Source: Arsenophonus sp048493715 (GTDB lineage: Bacteria; Pseudomonadota; Gammaproteobacteria; Enterobacterales; Enterobacteriaceae). From it: 64,000 nucleotides of DNA. The stretch spans positions 1 through 64,000 of the forward strand of contig JBGDCZ010000001.1 of the NCBI GenBank assembly GCA_048493715.1, read 5' to 3'. A program made the position numbers and the translations under genes. This document shows, one piece after another, positions 37,570 to 47,647 of the stretch. Each line of letters begins with the position of its first letter. The stretch's first letter is position 1. The notes under the pieces were generated by a model. It had not been told where the DNA came from. It ran no database searches and was given only the letters and a program-made list of their open reading frames with translations.

Positions 37570-40500
37570 ATGCCCCAGTTTTTTATAGAACGGCCAATAT
37601 TTGCGTGGGTAATAGCCATTATTACCATGCTTGCTGGTCTATTGGCAATTATCAAATTACCGGTGGCACAATATCCAACCATTGCACCACCATCTGTGTC
37701 GATTGTAGCAACCTATCCTGGAGCAGACGCCACAACAGTACAAAATACCGTTACTCAAGTTATCGAACAAAACATGAATGGTATTGATAATTTGGTTTAT
37801 ATGTCTTCAACTAGTGATGCCACGGGTAACATGTCTCTAACGCTTACTTTTGAAGCGGGGACAGATCCTGATATTGCACAAGTACAAATACAAAATAAGT
37901 TACAATTGGCCATGCCATTACTGCCACAAGAAGTGCAGCAACAGGGCATCCATGTTAATAAATCTACCGGTTCTTTCTTGATGGTGGTCGCTTTTATTTC
38001 CAAAGATGGCTCGATGAATCAAGAAGATATTGCTGACTATGTTAACTCGCACATTAAAGATCCTATTAGTCGGGTAAAAGGTGTAGGTGAAACGCAATTA
38101 TTTGGCACCCAGTACGCTATGCGTATCTGGTTAGATCCAGATAAACTGGTAAAATACAACATGGCCACTCAGGATGTTATCAATGCAATAAAAATCCAAA
38201 ACAATCAAGTTGCTGCCGGCCAGCTAGGTGGAATTCCACCTATCCCTGGGCAACGACTCAATGTTTCGATTATTGCCCAAACGCGGCTAAATAGTGCTGA
38301 ACAGTTTGCCAACATTCTGTTACGAGTTAATCCTGATGGTTCCCAAGTTCGCTTAAAAGATATTGCTGTGGTTGAACTAGGTGCTGAGAATTATAGTATT
38401 CTGGCAAAATATAATGGTATGCAGTCAGCCGGTATTGGTATCAAATTGGCTACCGGCGCTAATGTCTTAGATACTGCCAAAGCAGTACGTGCTACGTTAG
38501 CTGAAATGGAACCTTTTTTCCCTAATGGATTAGAGATTGTTTACCCTTATGACACCACACCTTTTGTAAAAATCTCAATTAACGAAGTGGTGAAAACGTT
38601 GATCGAAGCTATCATGCTGGTGGTCGTCGTTATGTACTTATTTCTGCAAAACCTACGAGCAACGTTGATCCCAACGATCACAGTTCCTGTTGTTTTGCTA
38701 GGTACCTTCGCTATTTTATCTGCAATGGGGTATTCAATTAACACACTGACCATGTTCGCAATGATGCTCGCTATCGGACTATTAGTAGATGATGCGATTG
38801 TCGTTGTAGAAAACGTTGAGCGTGTTATGCAAGAAGAAGGATTATCGCCAAAAGAAGCAACCAAAAAGTCGATGGGACAAATCCAAGGAGCACTTGTAGG
38901 TATAGCCTTAGTGTTATCGGCGGTATTTATACCTATGGCTTTCTTCGGTAGCTCAACTGGCGCAATCTATCGTCAGTTCTCGGTGACAATTGTCACATCA
39001 ATGGTGCTCTCCGTTCTGGTCGCACTGATTCTAACGCCGGCCCTTTGTGCCTCAATATTAAAACCTATCCCTAAAGGTAGCCATGGTAAACACACCGGCT
39101 TCTTCAGCTGGTTTAACCGTACGTTTGAAAAAAGTGCACATCATTATACCAATAGCATTGGCCATATGCTTAGAGGAACAGGTCGCTATCTAGTGATTTA
39201 TGTTATATTAGTTGCAGGTATGGCATTTCTATTCCTAAAGTTACCCTCTTCGTTTCTTCCCGAAGAAGATCAAGGGGTATTATTGACGATGGTTCAGTTA
39301 CCACCAGGTTCAACACAAGAACAAACCGTCGCTGTGCTTAATGATATTGACAAATATTATCGCACTAAAGAAAAAGCAAATGTTAAATCTGTCTTTACCG
39401 TAAGTGGCTTTGGCTTCGCAGGACAAGGACAAAACATGGGGCTTGCTTTCGTCGTACTACAAGATTGGAAAGAACGCCATAGCGCTGAAAGTCATGTTTC
39501 TAAAATTATTAATCGTGCCAATATTGCCTTTTCAAAAATACAAGAAGCTATCATCTTCTCTTTCAATATCCCGGCCATTCCCGAGCTAGGTACTGCTAGT
39601 GGTTTTGATTATGAACTGGTTGATCAAGGTAATTTAGGTCATGAAAAATTAATGGCAGCCCGCAATCAACTACTTGGACTTATCGCTCAGCACCCTGATG
39701 TATTGCAAAATGTTCGCCCTAACGGACAAGATGATACTTCCCACTATCGTTTTTACATTGTTCAACAAAAAGCAGAAGCGTTAGGTGTATCTATCAATGA
39801 TATTAATGCAACCTTAAGCACTATGTTTGGTGGCACCTATGTAAATGATTTTATTGATCGTGAACGTGTTAAGAAAGTTTATGTACAAGCCAATTCCCCA
39901 TTTCGGATGTTACCTACTGATATTGAAAATCTTTACGTCCGCAATAACCAAGGGAAAATGGTACCTTTCTCAGCGTTAATTGATCATAGTAAAGATCCAT
40001 GGTTATATGGTTCACCGCGTTTAGAACGCTATAATGGTTTACCTGCAATGGAAATCCAAGGTTCTGCAGCTCCAGGTAAAAGTACCGGTGATGCTATGCT
40101 ATTAATGGAGCAACTTACCGAAAAATTACCTGAGGGCATTGGTTATGAATGGACTGGTATGTCTTACCAAGAGCGTCTTTCAGGTAACCAATCTCCCGCT
40201 TTATACGTTATTTCACTTATTGTAGTCTTTCTCTGTTTAGCTGCTTTATATGAAAGTTGGTCAATTCCTTTTTCTGTTATGTTAATTGTGCCATTAGGTG
40301 TTATTGGTGCCTTAATGTTCACCACGCTTCGAGGATTAGAAAATGATATTTACTTCAAGGTAGGCTTATTAACAACTATTGGTCTTTCTGCCAAAAATGC
40401 CATTTTAATTGTCGAGTTTGCTAAAGATTTAACGGAAAAAGAAGGAAAAGGGTTAATTGAAGCAACACTGGACGCTGTCAGAATGCGTTTACGACCCATT

Positions 40501-40689
40501 TTGATGACATCATTAGCTTTTATGCTTGGCGTTTTACCGCTGGTTATTAGTAATGGTGCTGGTTCAGGTGCACAAAACTCAGTTGGTACAGAAGTGCTCG
40601 GAGGAATGATTGCCGCAACAACATTAGCAATCTATTTTGTTCCAGTATTTTTTGTCGTTATACGTCGACGTTTCACAAATAAATATTAG
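37570..40689 (+). CDS. acrB: RND multidrug efflux pump AcrB
   Basis: Proton-driven trimeric inner-membrane pump exporting drugs, dyes and bile-like compounds. 1,039 residues (E. coli 1,049), 12 membrane helices with two large periplasmic loops. The proton-relay pair falls exactly at Asp407-Asp408 (LLVDDAIVVVENVERVMQEEG), and the Lys of helix 10 is in GLSAKNAILIVEFAKDL. The start MPQFFIERPIFAWVIAIITMLAG is the family signature. AAGGAG precedes the ATG. A terminator hairpin lies 31 bp after the stop. Intact; with acrR broken it is probably expressed without local repression. Confidence 0.97.
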   Translation: MPQFFIERPIFAWVIAIITMLAGLLAIIKLPVAQYPTIAPPSVSIVATYPGADATTVQNTVTQVIEQNMNGIDNLVYMSSTSDATGNMSLTLTFEAGTDPDIAQVQIQNKLQLAMPLLPQEVQQQGIHVNKSTGSFLMVVAFISKDGSMNQEDIADYVNSHIKDPISRVKGVGETQLFGTQYAMRIWLDPDKLVKYNMATQDVINAIKIQNNQVAAGQLGGIPPIPGQRLNVSIIAQTRLNSAEQFANILLRVNPDGSQVRLKDIAVVELGAENYSILAKYNGMQSAGIGIKLATGANVLDTAKAVRATLAEMEPFFPNGLEIVYPYDTTPFVKISINEVVKTLIEAIMLVVVVMYLFLQNLRATLIPTITVPVVLLGTFAILSAMGYSINTLTMFAMMLAIGLLVDDAIVVVENVERVMQEEGLSPKEATKKSMGQIQGALVGIALVLSAVFIPMAFFGSSTGAIYRQFSVTIVTSMVLSVLVALILTPALCASILKPIPKGSHGKHTGFFSWFNRTFEKSAHHYTNSIGHMLRGTGRYLVIYVILVAGMAFLFLKLPSSFLPEEDQGVLLTMVQLPPGSTQEQTVAVLNDIDKYYRTKEKANVKSVFTVSGFGFAGQGQNMGLAFVVLQDWKERHSAESHVSKIINRANIAFSKIQEAIIFSFNIPAIPELGTASGFDYELVDQGNLGHEKLMAARNQLLGLIAQHPDVLQNVRPNGQDDTSHYRFYIVQQKAEALGVSINDINATLSTMFGGTYVNDFIDRERVKKVYVQANSPFRMLPTDIENLYVRNNQGKMVPFSALIDHSKDPWLYGSPRLERYNGLPAMEIQGSAAPGKSTGDAMLLMEQLTEKLPEGIGYEWTGMSYQERLSGNQSPALYVISLIVVFLCLAALYESWSIPFSVMLIVPLGVIGALMFTTLRGLENDIYFKVGLLTTIGLSAKNAILIVEFAKDLTEKEGKGLIEATLDAVRMRLRPILMTSLAFMLGVLPLVISNGAGSGAQNSVGTEVLGGMIAATTLAIYFVPVFFVVIRRRFTNKY

Positions 40690-40719
40690 CTTAGCTAGAC
40701 AATTAGTAATATTTCTATC

Positions 40720-40744
40720 AAAAGGACAGAATATCTGGTCTTTT
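40720..40744 (+). terminator. Terminator after acrB
   Basis: Eleven-base arms AAAAGGACAGA and TCTGGTCTTTT with loop ATA (one G-T pair and one mismatch). The U-rich end of the stem gives the usual terminator shape. Confidence 0.7.
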
Positions 40745-41209
40745 AAGTAAAAATATTTTTAACAAATGAAAAATAACTCTAAATATATGGCTAAAACTTA
40801 TTTTTTAATAAAAAAATAAATAATTGAAAAATAACGTGTGAATACTGTAACTTTTTGTATATCTTTGATATTTTTAACTAGACTAGTTCCACGATTAACA
40901 AGATATAACAAAAAACTTTATACAGAGATAGTGACTTATGCGATAATAGTGCTATATTAATATCCAATAGGTTGTTTGCTTTGTTTTTGCTATACTCACA
41001 CAAGTATAAATTTTATAAAATTATCTACATTCTTCTGATTGTTTATCGACAACCATTTATAATTTTGGTAACAATCATAATTAATAGTGTTTTGATTTTA
41101 CAAAAAATAAAACAATATATTAATTCAATGGTAATTTCTTTATCTTTAGCGGTATTATGCAATACAAATGAGTAATAACCCGTAATCTGTGGTTTAAATG
41201 GAGGTGATT
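40745..41209. other. AT-rich gap before tomB
   Basis: About 460 bp with no supported gene. A 67-codon frame from a TTG (40972) is hydrophobic and AT-driven, and resembles no family I know. A strong ribosome site, GGAGGTG, lies at the right end for tomB. Confidence 0.6.
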
Positions 41210-41578
41210 ATGGATGAGTACTCACCAAGGAGTTATGACATCTTAGTGCTAAAGTATTTATGTGATGCTCTACATCGTGAAGCGATGTTAACTTTACATA
41301 AGACAAAGACCCATTGGAAAAATGATCTTGGTTCCGACCAGAATGTTAAATTTAATATATTAATTGATCATATCACAGATTTTATTGGTCAATTTAAATT
41401 AAAATATCCAAATAATGTAAACCTTTTTATTTTCATTGACGAATATTTGGATGAAACATATAACCTATTTGGTAAACCAATAATGAGCTTAACAGATATT
41501 TCTGACTGGCAAAAAATGAATGAGCATTTGGCTGAAATATTAACAAATGATATAAAATATTCATTAAGTAACATTTGA
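41210..41578 (+). CDS. tomB: Hha toxicity modulator TomB (YbaJ)
   Basis: Small cytoplasmic protein, partner of Hha in E. coli, where the pair affects biofilm formation and toxicity. 122 residues (E. coli 124). ATG at 41210 (MDEYSPRSYDILVLKYLCD) follows GGAGGTG at ideal spacing and matches the family start. The conserved middle is QNVKFNILIDHITDFIGQFKLKYP and IDEYLDETYNLFG. The Cys that matters in E. coli TomB near the C-terminus is not seen here (end reads NDIKYSLSNI). Upstream of hha with 56 bp between, the same order as in E. coli. Intact frame. Confidence 0.92.
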   Translation: MDEYSPRSYDILVLKYLCDALHREAMLTLHKTKTHWKNDLGSDQNVKFNILIDHITDFIGQFKLKYPNNVNLFIFIDEYLDETYNLFGKPIMSLTDISDWQKMNEHLAEILTNDIKYSLSNI

Positions 41579-41634
41579 CGCAACAGCCAATAACATTCAT
41601 ATTTTATACATCTATAATTTAAAGAAAGGAAATT

Positions 41635-41838
41635 ATGACTAAAATTGACTATCTGATGCGCTTAAGAAAATGTACGACTATCGAAACATTGGAACGCATA
41701 ATCGAAAAAAATAAATATGAATTATCTGAAGACGAACTAGAGTTATTTTATTCAGCTGCAGACCATAGGTTAGCAGAGCTCACTATGAATAAACTATATG
41801 ACAAAATTCCTTCATCAGTTTGGAAATATGTTCGTTAA
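41635..41838 (+). CDS. hha: Nucleoid-associated regulator Hha
   Basis: H-NS-associated small helical protein that helps silence foreign or virulence genes. 67 residues (E. coli 72), ending almost identically: ELSEDELELFYSAADHRLAELTMNKLYDKIPSSVWKYVR. The N-terminus begins directly at TKIDYLMRLRKC, so the few leader residues of the E. coli protein are absent. AAAGGAA ribosome site before the ATG. Followed by a terminator. Intact and strongly conserved. Confidence 0.96.
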   Translation: MTKIDYLMRLRKCTTIETLERIIEKNKYELSEDELELFYSAADHRLAELTMNKLYDKIPSSVWKYVR

Positions 41839-41878
41839 TAAGTTTTTCCTTTATCAGATAGGATATGATTATAATTTT

Positions 41879-41899
41879 AGCCGATAGTCCTTATCGGCT
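41879..41899 (+). terminator. Rho-independent terminator after hha
   Basis: Arms AGCCGATA and TATCGGCT, loop of five bases (GTCCT), followed by TTATT. Begins 41 bp after the hha stop. Confidence 0.85.
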
Positions 41900-42367
41900 T
41901 TATTAATAACTATATAACTTCAAATATATATTCATAGCACGAATAATTATATCGTGGTATTACTTACATTACTAGATTAAACAATGAACCATATTATATT
42001 TAAGCTTAATCAAAAAATAACCCTATAATTATCCTCTCTCAATCATCACTTTTTTATTAATTATGAGCATACTTAGTCAACAAGTATTCAGGAAAAATAA
42101 TTAAGAAAATACTAATTATTTTTAATCAATAATTCAATTATATTGTTAATTAAAATTCATAATTTTACATAATCTTATTTTTCTATAAAAACTAAACCCA
42201 AAACCAGCAGTTAGATTAAAATGAACATTCATTAAATAAATCATAATTGTCACAATATAAGAAATTAATCAGACTGAATTAAATTGATTAATTTCAACAT
42301 AAAAACAATCTTACTTATCTAGATTAAATTTATCTGCAAAAAGTATAACTATCTAAGAAGTGATAAA
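41900..42367. other. AT-rich gap between hha and ffs
   Basis: About 470 bp with no reading frame or remnant I could recognise on either strand. Contains only scattered A/T runs. Confidence 0.55.
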
Positions 42368-42480
42368 CTGGTGGAGTCCTGTCAGCGACATCCCGGCACA
42401 TACTCCCCTTGCTATGGCTGCTTCTTTCCAGACCTGACCAAATTAACAAGTTAGCATTGCGGGAGAACCAACAGGACCCC
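42368..42480 (-). ncRNA. ffs: 4.5S RNA of the signal recognition particle
   Basis: Read on the minus strand, the gene starts GGGGTCCTGTTGGTTCTCCCGC at 42480 and ends near GACAGGACTCCACC, about 113 nt (E. coli 114). The ends pair with each other to form the long rod. The apical SRP domain is clear: GGTCAGGTCTGGAAAGAAGCAGCC, with the GGAA tetraloop and the asymmetric AGCAGCC loop that bind the Ffh M domain. Next to mdlB, in the same general region as in E. coli. The 3' end is placed by pairing and may be off by a few bases. Confidence 0.95.
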
Positions 42481-42812
42481 ATTGAATAGCTCTAAAATAA
42501 TATAAATAGGTATTATCCGCTATTCATATGCAAATAGCAAGAAAACAGAAATTAAGTGTTGTTTTCTTATTCAAATAGGAAGTATTAAACATATAATTAG
42601 TTAAATAAAATGAAAATCATAAAAAAAATAGATTGATACTAGCATTATTTTATAACAAAACATATGACTAAGATAAATATGACAGTTACCCAACTATTTT
42701 TATGTTATGAAAAAACTCTCACTATGAAATGTAAAAATAGATTAATAAAAAATTTATTAATCAGTAAAAATTATCGTTTGATTTCACCTGTAAAAAACAA
42801 ACAGAAAAAAGA
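42481..42812. other. AT-rich gap between mdlB and ffs
   Basis: About 330 bp without a gene. It should hold the ffs promoter on its left side, but I see no clear consensus. The glnK-amtB-tesB genes found in this interval in E. coli have left no trace. Confidence 0.55.
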
Positions 42813-44594
42813 TTAGTAAATAACGTCAAAACGCTCTTTAGTACCACTATGTAATAAATCACCAATCTGTTGCAGTTGATACAACTGAGCATAACATCCA
42901 TTATGTTTCAATAATTGATTATGATTTCCTTGCTCAACAATTTCACCACGGTGTAAGACAAAAATTTTATCTGCCTCGATAATAGTAGAAAGTCGATGGG
43001 CAATAACGATTAATGTTGTCTGCCGTCGAATTAATTGTAACGCTTTTTGGATCGCTCGCTCAGTTCCCGAATCGATATTTGCTGTTGCTTCATCTAAGAT
43101 CAAAATTTTCGGCGTTTGCACTAAAGCTCGCGCTATTGCCAGTAACTGTTTTTGCCCTGCAGATAGTATATTGCCTTGCTCACCTAACAGCGTATTTAAG
43201 CCTTTAGGTAATTTATATACCAGATCAGAAAGCTGAACGATGTCCAATATACGCCAAACTTTCTCTTCTGATATCACTCTTCCTAAAGTGATATTATCCA
43301 ACAAGGTCGTTGCTAAAATAACCGGATCTTGTTGCACTATAGTAATACAATTACGTAATATTTGATGGGAAAGAGAGGTTAGCGGACGTCCATCAAGTAA
43401 TATTTGTCCTTTTTGCCATTGATAGTATCCCATTAATAAGTTAGCAATAGTGCTTTTCCCACTACCTGTATGCCCTACTAATGCGACAAACTCATTATCC
43501 TCTATCTGCAGGTTAATATCATACAATATATATTTATCATCACGATAAGCAAAAGAAAGCTCTTTTATATCCACACGACCTGACAATAATGGTAACTGCT
43601 GCTGACCATAACATTGTCGTGGGCTATCTATCAATTCAAAAATTCTTTCTCCTGAAACGACAGCTTGTTGTAATACAGATTGCTGTGAGGTCAACTTAAT
43701 TAATGGTTCATTTAAGCGTCCAAGGTAATTAATAAACGCATACAATACACCAATACCAATGACTCCTATTCCTTTAAATCCAAATAATAAAATTAATCCA
43801 CAAAGCGTTAATGCAGAAAATAAATTTAATAATGGGCGTAAAAGAAGACTATCTAACTTTAATACCTGCATACGTGCGATATAGTGCTCGCGATTCACGG
43901 CTAACATTTTCTCACCAAATCGGGCACGTTGCCTAAATTGCTGAATAACAGTCATACCATTAATGACTTCATTAAAACCATCATTAATATTAGCAAGGTA
44001 AGTACGTACTTGGTGAACAATTGGAGTACTTAACCGTTGATAGAATGCCATGACTAAAAACACTAAAGGAAAAATTAAGCTAGCAACGATTGCCATTCGC
44101 CACTCTAAAAAAAACATCGCTACTAACATGGTAATAATTAGCGCTAAACTACGAAATATTGTCGGAATAACGGTAACAAATAGATCCTTAACCACTTCGG
44201 TGTCATTTGTCACTCGGGAAATAAGTTGTCCTACCGGTTGATTATCAAACATACTTAATGGCTGCCTAATAGCCGCCCTCATCACCTCTGTACGTAATGT
44301 TTGGACAACGCCGATAGCCGCTTGATTGAATAAAATTGTTTGATAATAGTGTAAAATGGCGGCAATAATTTGCGACGAAAAAAAAATCATTATCAATATA
44401 ATTGTGCCTATTAACGGTATATGACCTTTTGCTAACATATTATCAATAAAATAACTTACCAAAAGAGGCCCGCAAATTTCTGCACCGGCTGCTATCCAAG
44501 ACATTAAAACCGCAATACTAATCGTTTTACGGAATGAATTTCCGTAAATTAATAAGCGTTTTAAAGATGGCCATAAGCGACGAGGCTTATTCAT
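42813..44594 (-). CDS. mdlB: ABC multidrug exporter half MdlB
   Basis: Half-transporter of the MsbA/LmrA type, expected to pair with MdlA. 593 residues from the ATG at 44594 (MNKPRRLWPSLKRLLIYGN), exactly the E. coli length; an open extension upstream reads through the end of mdlA and is not used. Six membrane helices (residues 20-310), then an ATPase with GHTGSGKSTIANLLMG (Walker A), LSAGQKQLLAIARAL (signature, here LSAGQ) and ILILDEATANID (Walker B), plus the switch His in VIAHRLSTI. Its start overlaps the mdlA stop by eight bases, so translation is coupled. Intact. Confidence 0.95.
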   Translation of the reverse strand: MNKPRRLWPSLKRLLIYGNSFRKTISIAVLMSWIAAGAEICGPLLVSYFIDNMLAKGHIPLIGTIILIMIFFSSQIIAAILHYYQTILFNQAAIGVVQTLRTEVMRAAIRQPLSMFDNQPVGQLISRVTNDTEVVKDLFVTVIPTIFRSLALIITMLVAMFFLEWRMAIVASLIFPLVFLVMAFYQRLSTPIVHQVRTYLANINDGFNEVINGMTVIQQFRQRARFGEKMLAVNREHYIARMQVLKLDSLLLRPLLNLFSALTLCGLILLFGFKGIGVIGIGVLYAFINYLGRLNEPLIKLTSQQSVLQQAVVSGERIFELIDSPRQCYGQQQLPLLSGRVDIKELSFAYRDDKYILYDINLQIEDNEFVALVGHTGSGKSTIANLLMGYYQWQKGQILLDGRPLTSLSHQILRNCITIVQQDPVILATTLLDNITLGRVISEEKVWRILDIVQLSDLVYKLPKGLNTLLGEQGNILSAGQKQLLAIARALVQTPKILILDEATANIDSGTERAIQKALQLIRRQTTLIVIAHRLSTIIEADKIFVLHRGEIVEQGNHNQLLKHNGCYAQLYQLQQIGDLLHSGTKERFDVIY

Positions 44595-46335
44595 GTTCTT
44601 TATCCAATGAGGCTTCAATTTGCTGATAGCAATACATATCTCGATACCAACCAGGTTTTGCAATTAATTGCTGATGAGTACCTTGACATAAAATTGCACC
44701 TTGCTGCAATACCAATATTTGATCTGAGTCTACTAGCGCTGATAATCGATGAGCACTAATGATGATAGTATGACAACCCCGCCACTGACGTAAATTCTTT
44801 AAAATTCTATTTTCTGTCTGTCCATCTACAGCAGACAAAGCATCATCTAAAATCAAAATTTCAGTATTTAATAACAGCGCTCTTGCGATTGAAATACGTT
44901 GTTTTTGTCCGCCAGAAAGCATAATGCCACGTTCACCAACTTGTGTGTTATAACCACCAGGTAAACGTAAAATATCTTCATGCACTTCAGCTAACTTTGC
45001 CGCTTCCTCTATTTCTGTTTGGCTAGCATGGGGTTTACCTAAAGCAATATTACCCGCAATAGTATCTGAAAATAGAAAAGGTATCTGATTCACAACAGCT
45101 AATCTGGCCCGCCATTCTTCCTGCTTAATATTAGTCAGGCCAATAGATTGAAACAAAATTTCACCATAATTAACATCAAAATGACGCTGCAGTAAGGATA
45201 ATAAAGTTGATTTCCCTGCCGCCGTTGGACCGCAAATGCCAATTAATTGTCCGGGCTGTATATTAAAAACAATATTATTTAAAGAAGATGTGGTAGCGCC
45301 TGGATAAATAAATTGCCGAACATTGACGCTCAATTGACCAGCTTGTTGTCGTAAAGATTGCTTTCCATTAATAATTGTTGGCCGTTCTTCAAATAAAATA
45401 CAAATTCTGCTATAGGCAGCGCTTCCACGTTCAACAATATTAAACATCCAAGCAAGTGCTAACATGGGCCATGTCATCAGCCCTAAATACATAACAAAAC
45501 TGGTCAAATCACCCAGTGTCATTTTATTATGCAAAACCATCCAACTTCCACCGGCTACTGCCAAAAAATTTGCCGCGCCAATCGCAATATAGATAGTCGG
45601 GTCAAATTTTGCATCAACCTCAGCAACATGCATATTTTTGCGTCCGGCCTCCAATGCCGCCATCTCAAACTGATATGATTGATGCTCTTCAAGACCAAAT
45701 GCTTTAATCATACGAATGCTAGTCAAACTTTCCTGAGCGTGATTATTGAGAGCTGAAAATGCGCATTGAGCAGATTTAAAGCGGGTATACAACTGCTCAC
45801 CATATTGCTTAATAATTATTGCCATAATTGGCATGGGTAATAGTGAAAACAGCGTCAGCTGCCAACTGATTTCTATGCTCATGACAATTAACACAGCACA
45901 TCCCATAACTAAAGAATCTACTAATGTCAGAACGCCTTCTCCCGCGGCAAAGACAACTCGATCAACATCATTTGTTGTACGTGCGATAAGATCGCCTACT
46001 CGATGTCGTAAATAAAACTCTTGTGTCTGCTGACTGAATTGTCGATAAAACTTCTGCCGTAACTGTATGGCTAATTTATAAGAAGCGCCAAATAACCATA
46101 ACCGCCAAACATAACGTAATCCATAAATAATAAATGCAATAAGTATCATCACGCTTATCCAACCAATAAGCTGATTAATATTCATGGTTTGCTTACTAAT
46201 GCCATCAATAATAGAACCAACCAGCCGTGGTGGAATAATTTGTAACAATGCAATGAAAATTAATAACACGATGGCGCCCAAATAACGACGCCACTCAGTT
46301 AAAAAATACCAACCTAGTTGAGAAAATAATCTCAC
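44587..46335 (-). CDS. mdlA: ABC multidrug exporter half MdlA
   Basis: Partner of MdlB. The likely start is GTG at 46335 (read as MRLFSQLGWYFLTEWRRYLGA), because it matches the E. coli MdlA start and follows AGGA at six nt; the ATG at 46407 adds 24 unmatched residues. 582 residues (E. coli 590). Membrane domain with FYLRHRVGDLIARTTNDVDRVVFAAGEGVLTL. ATPase with GPTAAGKSTLLSLLQ (Walker A, AA in place of GS), MLSGGQKQRISIARALL and ILILDDALSAVD (Walker B has Asp in place of the catalytic Glu). That Asp also occurs in E. coli MdlA, so the degenerate site is ancestral. Intact. Confidence 0.94.
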   Translation of the reverse strand: MRLFSQLGWYFLTEWRRYLGAIVLLIFIALLQIIPPRLVGSIIDGISKQTMNINQLIGWISVMILIAFIIYGLRYVWRLWLFGASYKLAIQLRQKFYRQFSQQTQEFYLRHRVGDLIARTTNDVDRVVFAAGEGVLTLVDSLVMGCAVLIVMSIEISWQLTLFSLLPMPIMAIIIKQYGEQLYTRFKSAQCAFSALNNHAQESLTSIRMIKAFGLEEHQSYQFEMAALEAGRKNMHVAEVDAKFDPTIYIAIGAANFLAVAGGSWMVLHNKMTLGDLTSFVMYLGLMTWPMLALAWMFNIVERGSAAYSRICILFEERPTIINGKQSLRQQAGQLSVNVRQFIYPGATTSSLNNIVFNIQPGQLIGICGPTAAGKSTLLSLLQRHFDVNYGEILFQSIGLTNIKQEEWRARLAVVNQIPFLFSDTIAGNIALGKPHASQTEIEEAAKLAEVHEDILRLPGGYNTQVGERGIMLSGGQKQRISIARALLLNTEILILDDALSAVDGQTENRILKNLRQWRGCHTIIISAHRLSALVDSDQILVLQQGAILCQGTHQQLIAKPGWYRDMYCYQQIEASLDKEHE

Positions 46336-46817
46336 ATTTTTTATCCTGATATTGAAAATTATAGCAAAATATAATAAGTTACAGTTCAATAAATTAGACA
46401 GATACAAACAAATTGTTATCTATTTTATTCTCTCAATCAAAATAAAATAGATAAATTAAATTAGCTATATTGTTGACTATATGTTTATAAAAGCTATTGC
46501 AAGCTACCTAATCTGATATTGTTTTTCCAAAATATTTTTAACAACCATATTTTATCAACTTTATACGCAAAGTAATATCATGATATGTTAAACAAATTCT
46601 ATCATCCTTTACTCAATAATTTTATGAAATTAATATAGCACCTTTGATAAATAGCTTTAATAAAATCAGCCATATTTTATAATTTAAATGAATAATATAA
46701 CAAAATACATATATCTTCCCAATTAGCGCTATCTAAATTAGACCAAACTCAGTAACATAACTTACCATCAGAAATTGCCAAATTTTTTACCTGTACAGAA
46801 AATGGAAAGTATTAAGC
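46336..46817. other. AT-rich divergent intergenic region mdlA/queC
   Basis: About 480 bp between divergent genes, so it should hold both promoters. No remnant of the ybaO/decR regulator or cof that lies here in E. coli. No convincing box or motif found. Confidence 0.5.
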
Positions 46818-47519
46818 ATGACAAAACAAGCAGTTATTGTATTTAGTGGCGGACAAGATTCCACCACTTGTCTTATACAAGCAATAAAACAATATAATGA
46901 AGTTCATTGTATCACTTTCAATTATGCTCAACGGCATAGTGCTGAAATTGTTGCTGCTCGACAGATATGCCAGTATTTTAACATCACAGCACATAAAATA
47001 CTGGATGTCGGATTATTAAATGAACTCGCTATCAGTAGTTTAACTCGTGATAACATTCCAATACCTTCCTATGAAAAAAGTATTGAAAGTAAATTACCTA
47101 ATACTTTCGTACCAGGTCGTAATATTCTATTTCTTACACTTGCTGCTATTTATGCTTACCAAGTTCAAGCTGAAGTAGTTATAACCGGTGTTTGTGAAAC
47201 TGACTTTTCCGGTTACCCTGATTGTAGAGACGAATTTGTTAAATCACTCAATCAAGCTATTTGCCTAGGTATAGCTAAACCTATTCGCTTTGAAACTCCA
47301 CTTATGTGGTTAAATAAAGCTGAAACTTGGGCTCTAGCCGATTACTACCACTCATTAGAATTTGTACAAAACAAAACGCTTACTTGTTATAACGGTATTA
47401 TAGGTGATGGTTGTAAACAATGTGCTGCCTGCCATCTGCGGGCCGAAGGATTAAAATATTATCTTAACCATCGACAAGTTATTATGTCCTCTTTAAAACA
47501 AAAAATGCACCTTAAATAA
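46818..47519 (+). CDS. queC: 7-cyano-7-deazaguanine synthase
   Basis: Makes preQ0 from carboxy-deazaguanine with ammonia and ATP on the path to queuosine in tRNA. 233 residues (E. coli 231). PP-loop VVFSGGQDSTTCLIQAI-type motif (here IVFSGGQDSTTC, residues 7-18), FVPGRNILFLTLAAIYAYQ, ITGVCETDFSGYPDCRDEF, and a four-Cys zinc site at the C-terminus (CYNGIIGDGCKQCAACHLRAEG). No preQ1 riboswitch seen upstream. Intact; implies that queuosine synthesis may be kept. Confidence 0.96.
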   Translation: MTKQAVIVFSGGQDSTTCLIQAIKQYNEVHCITFNYAQRHSAEIVAARQICQYFNITAHKILDVGLLNELAISSLTRDNIPIPSYEKSIESKLPNTFVPGRNILFLTLAAIYAYQVQAEVVITGVCETDFSGYPDCRDEFVKSLNQAICLGIAKPIRFETPLMWLNKAETWALADYYHSLEFVQNKTLTCYNGIIGDGCKQCAACHLRAEGLKYYLNHRQVIMSSLKQKMHLK

Positions 47520-47647
47520 TTTAAAATGGAAATTATACAACAGTATTTTAACAGGCTCCTAATTTACACTAATCAATACTAAATATCATTTACTAGATTT
47601 AGTATTTTTGGCTTAAGTATCTTTTACACTAAAACATACAAGTGTTA

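Noticed and set aside
40972..41175. 67-codon hydrophobic frame before tomB
   Set aside because: TTG start, no ribosome site, composition expected from random AT-rich DNA.
45900..46335. ATG at 46407 as the start of mdlA
   Set aside because: The extra 24 residues match nothing, while the GTG at 46335 has AGGA at proper spacing and matches the family start.
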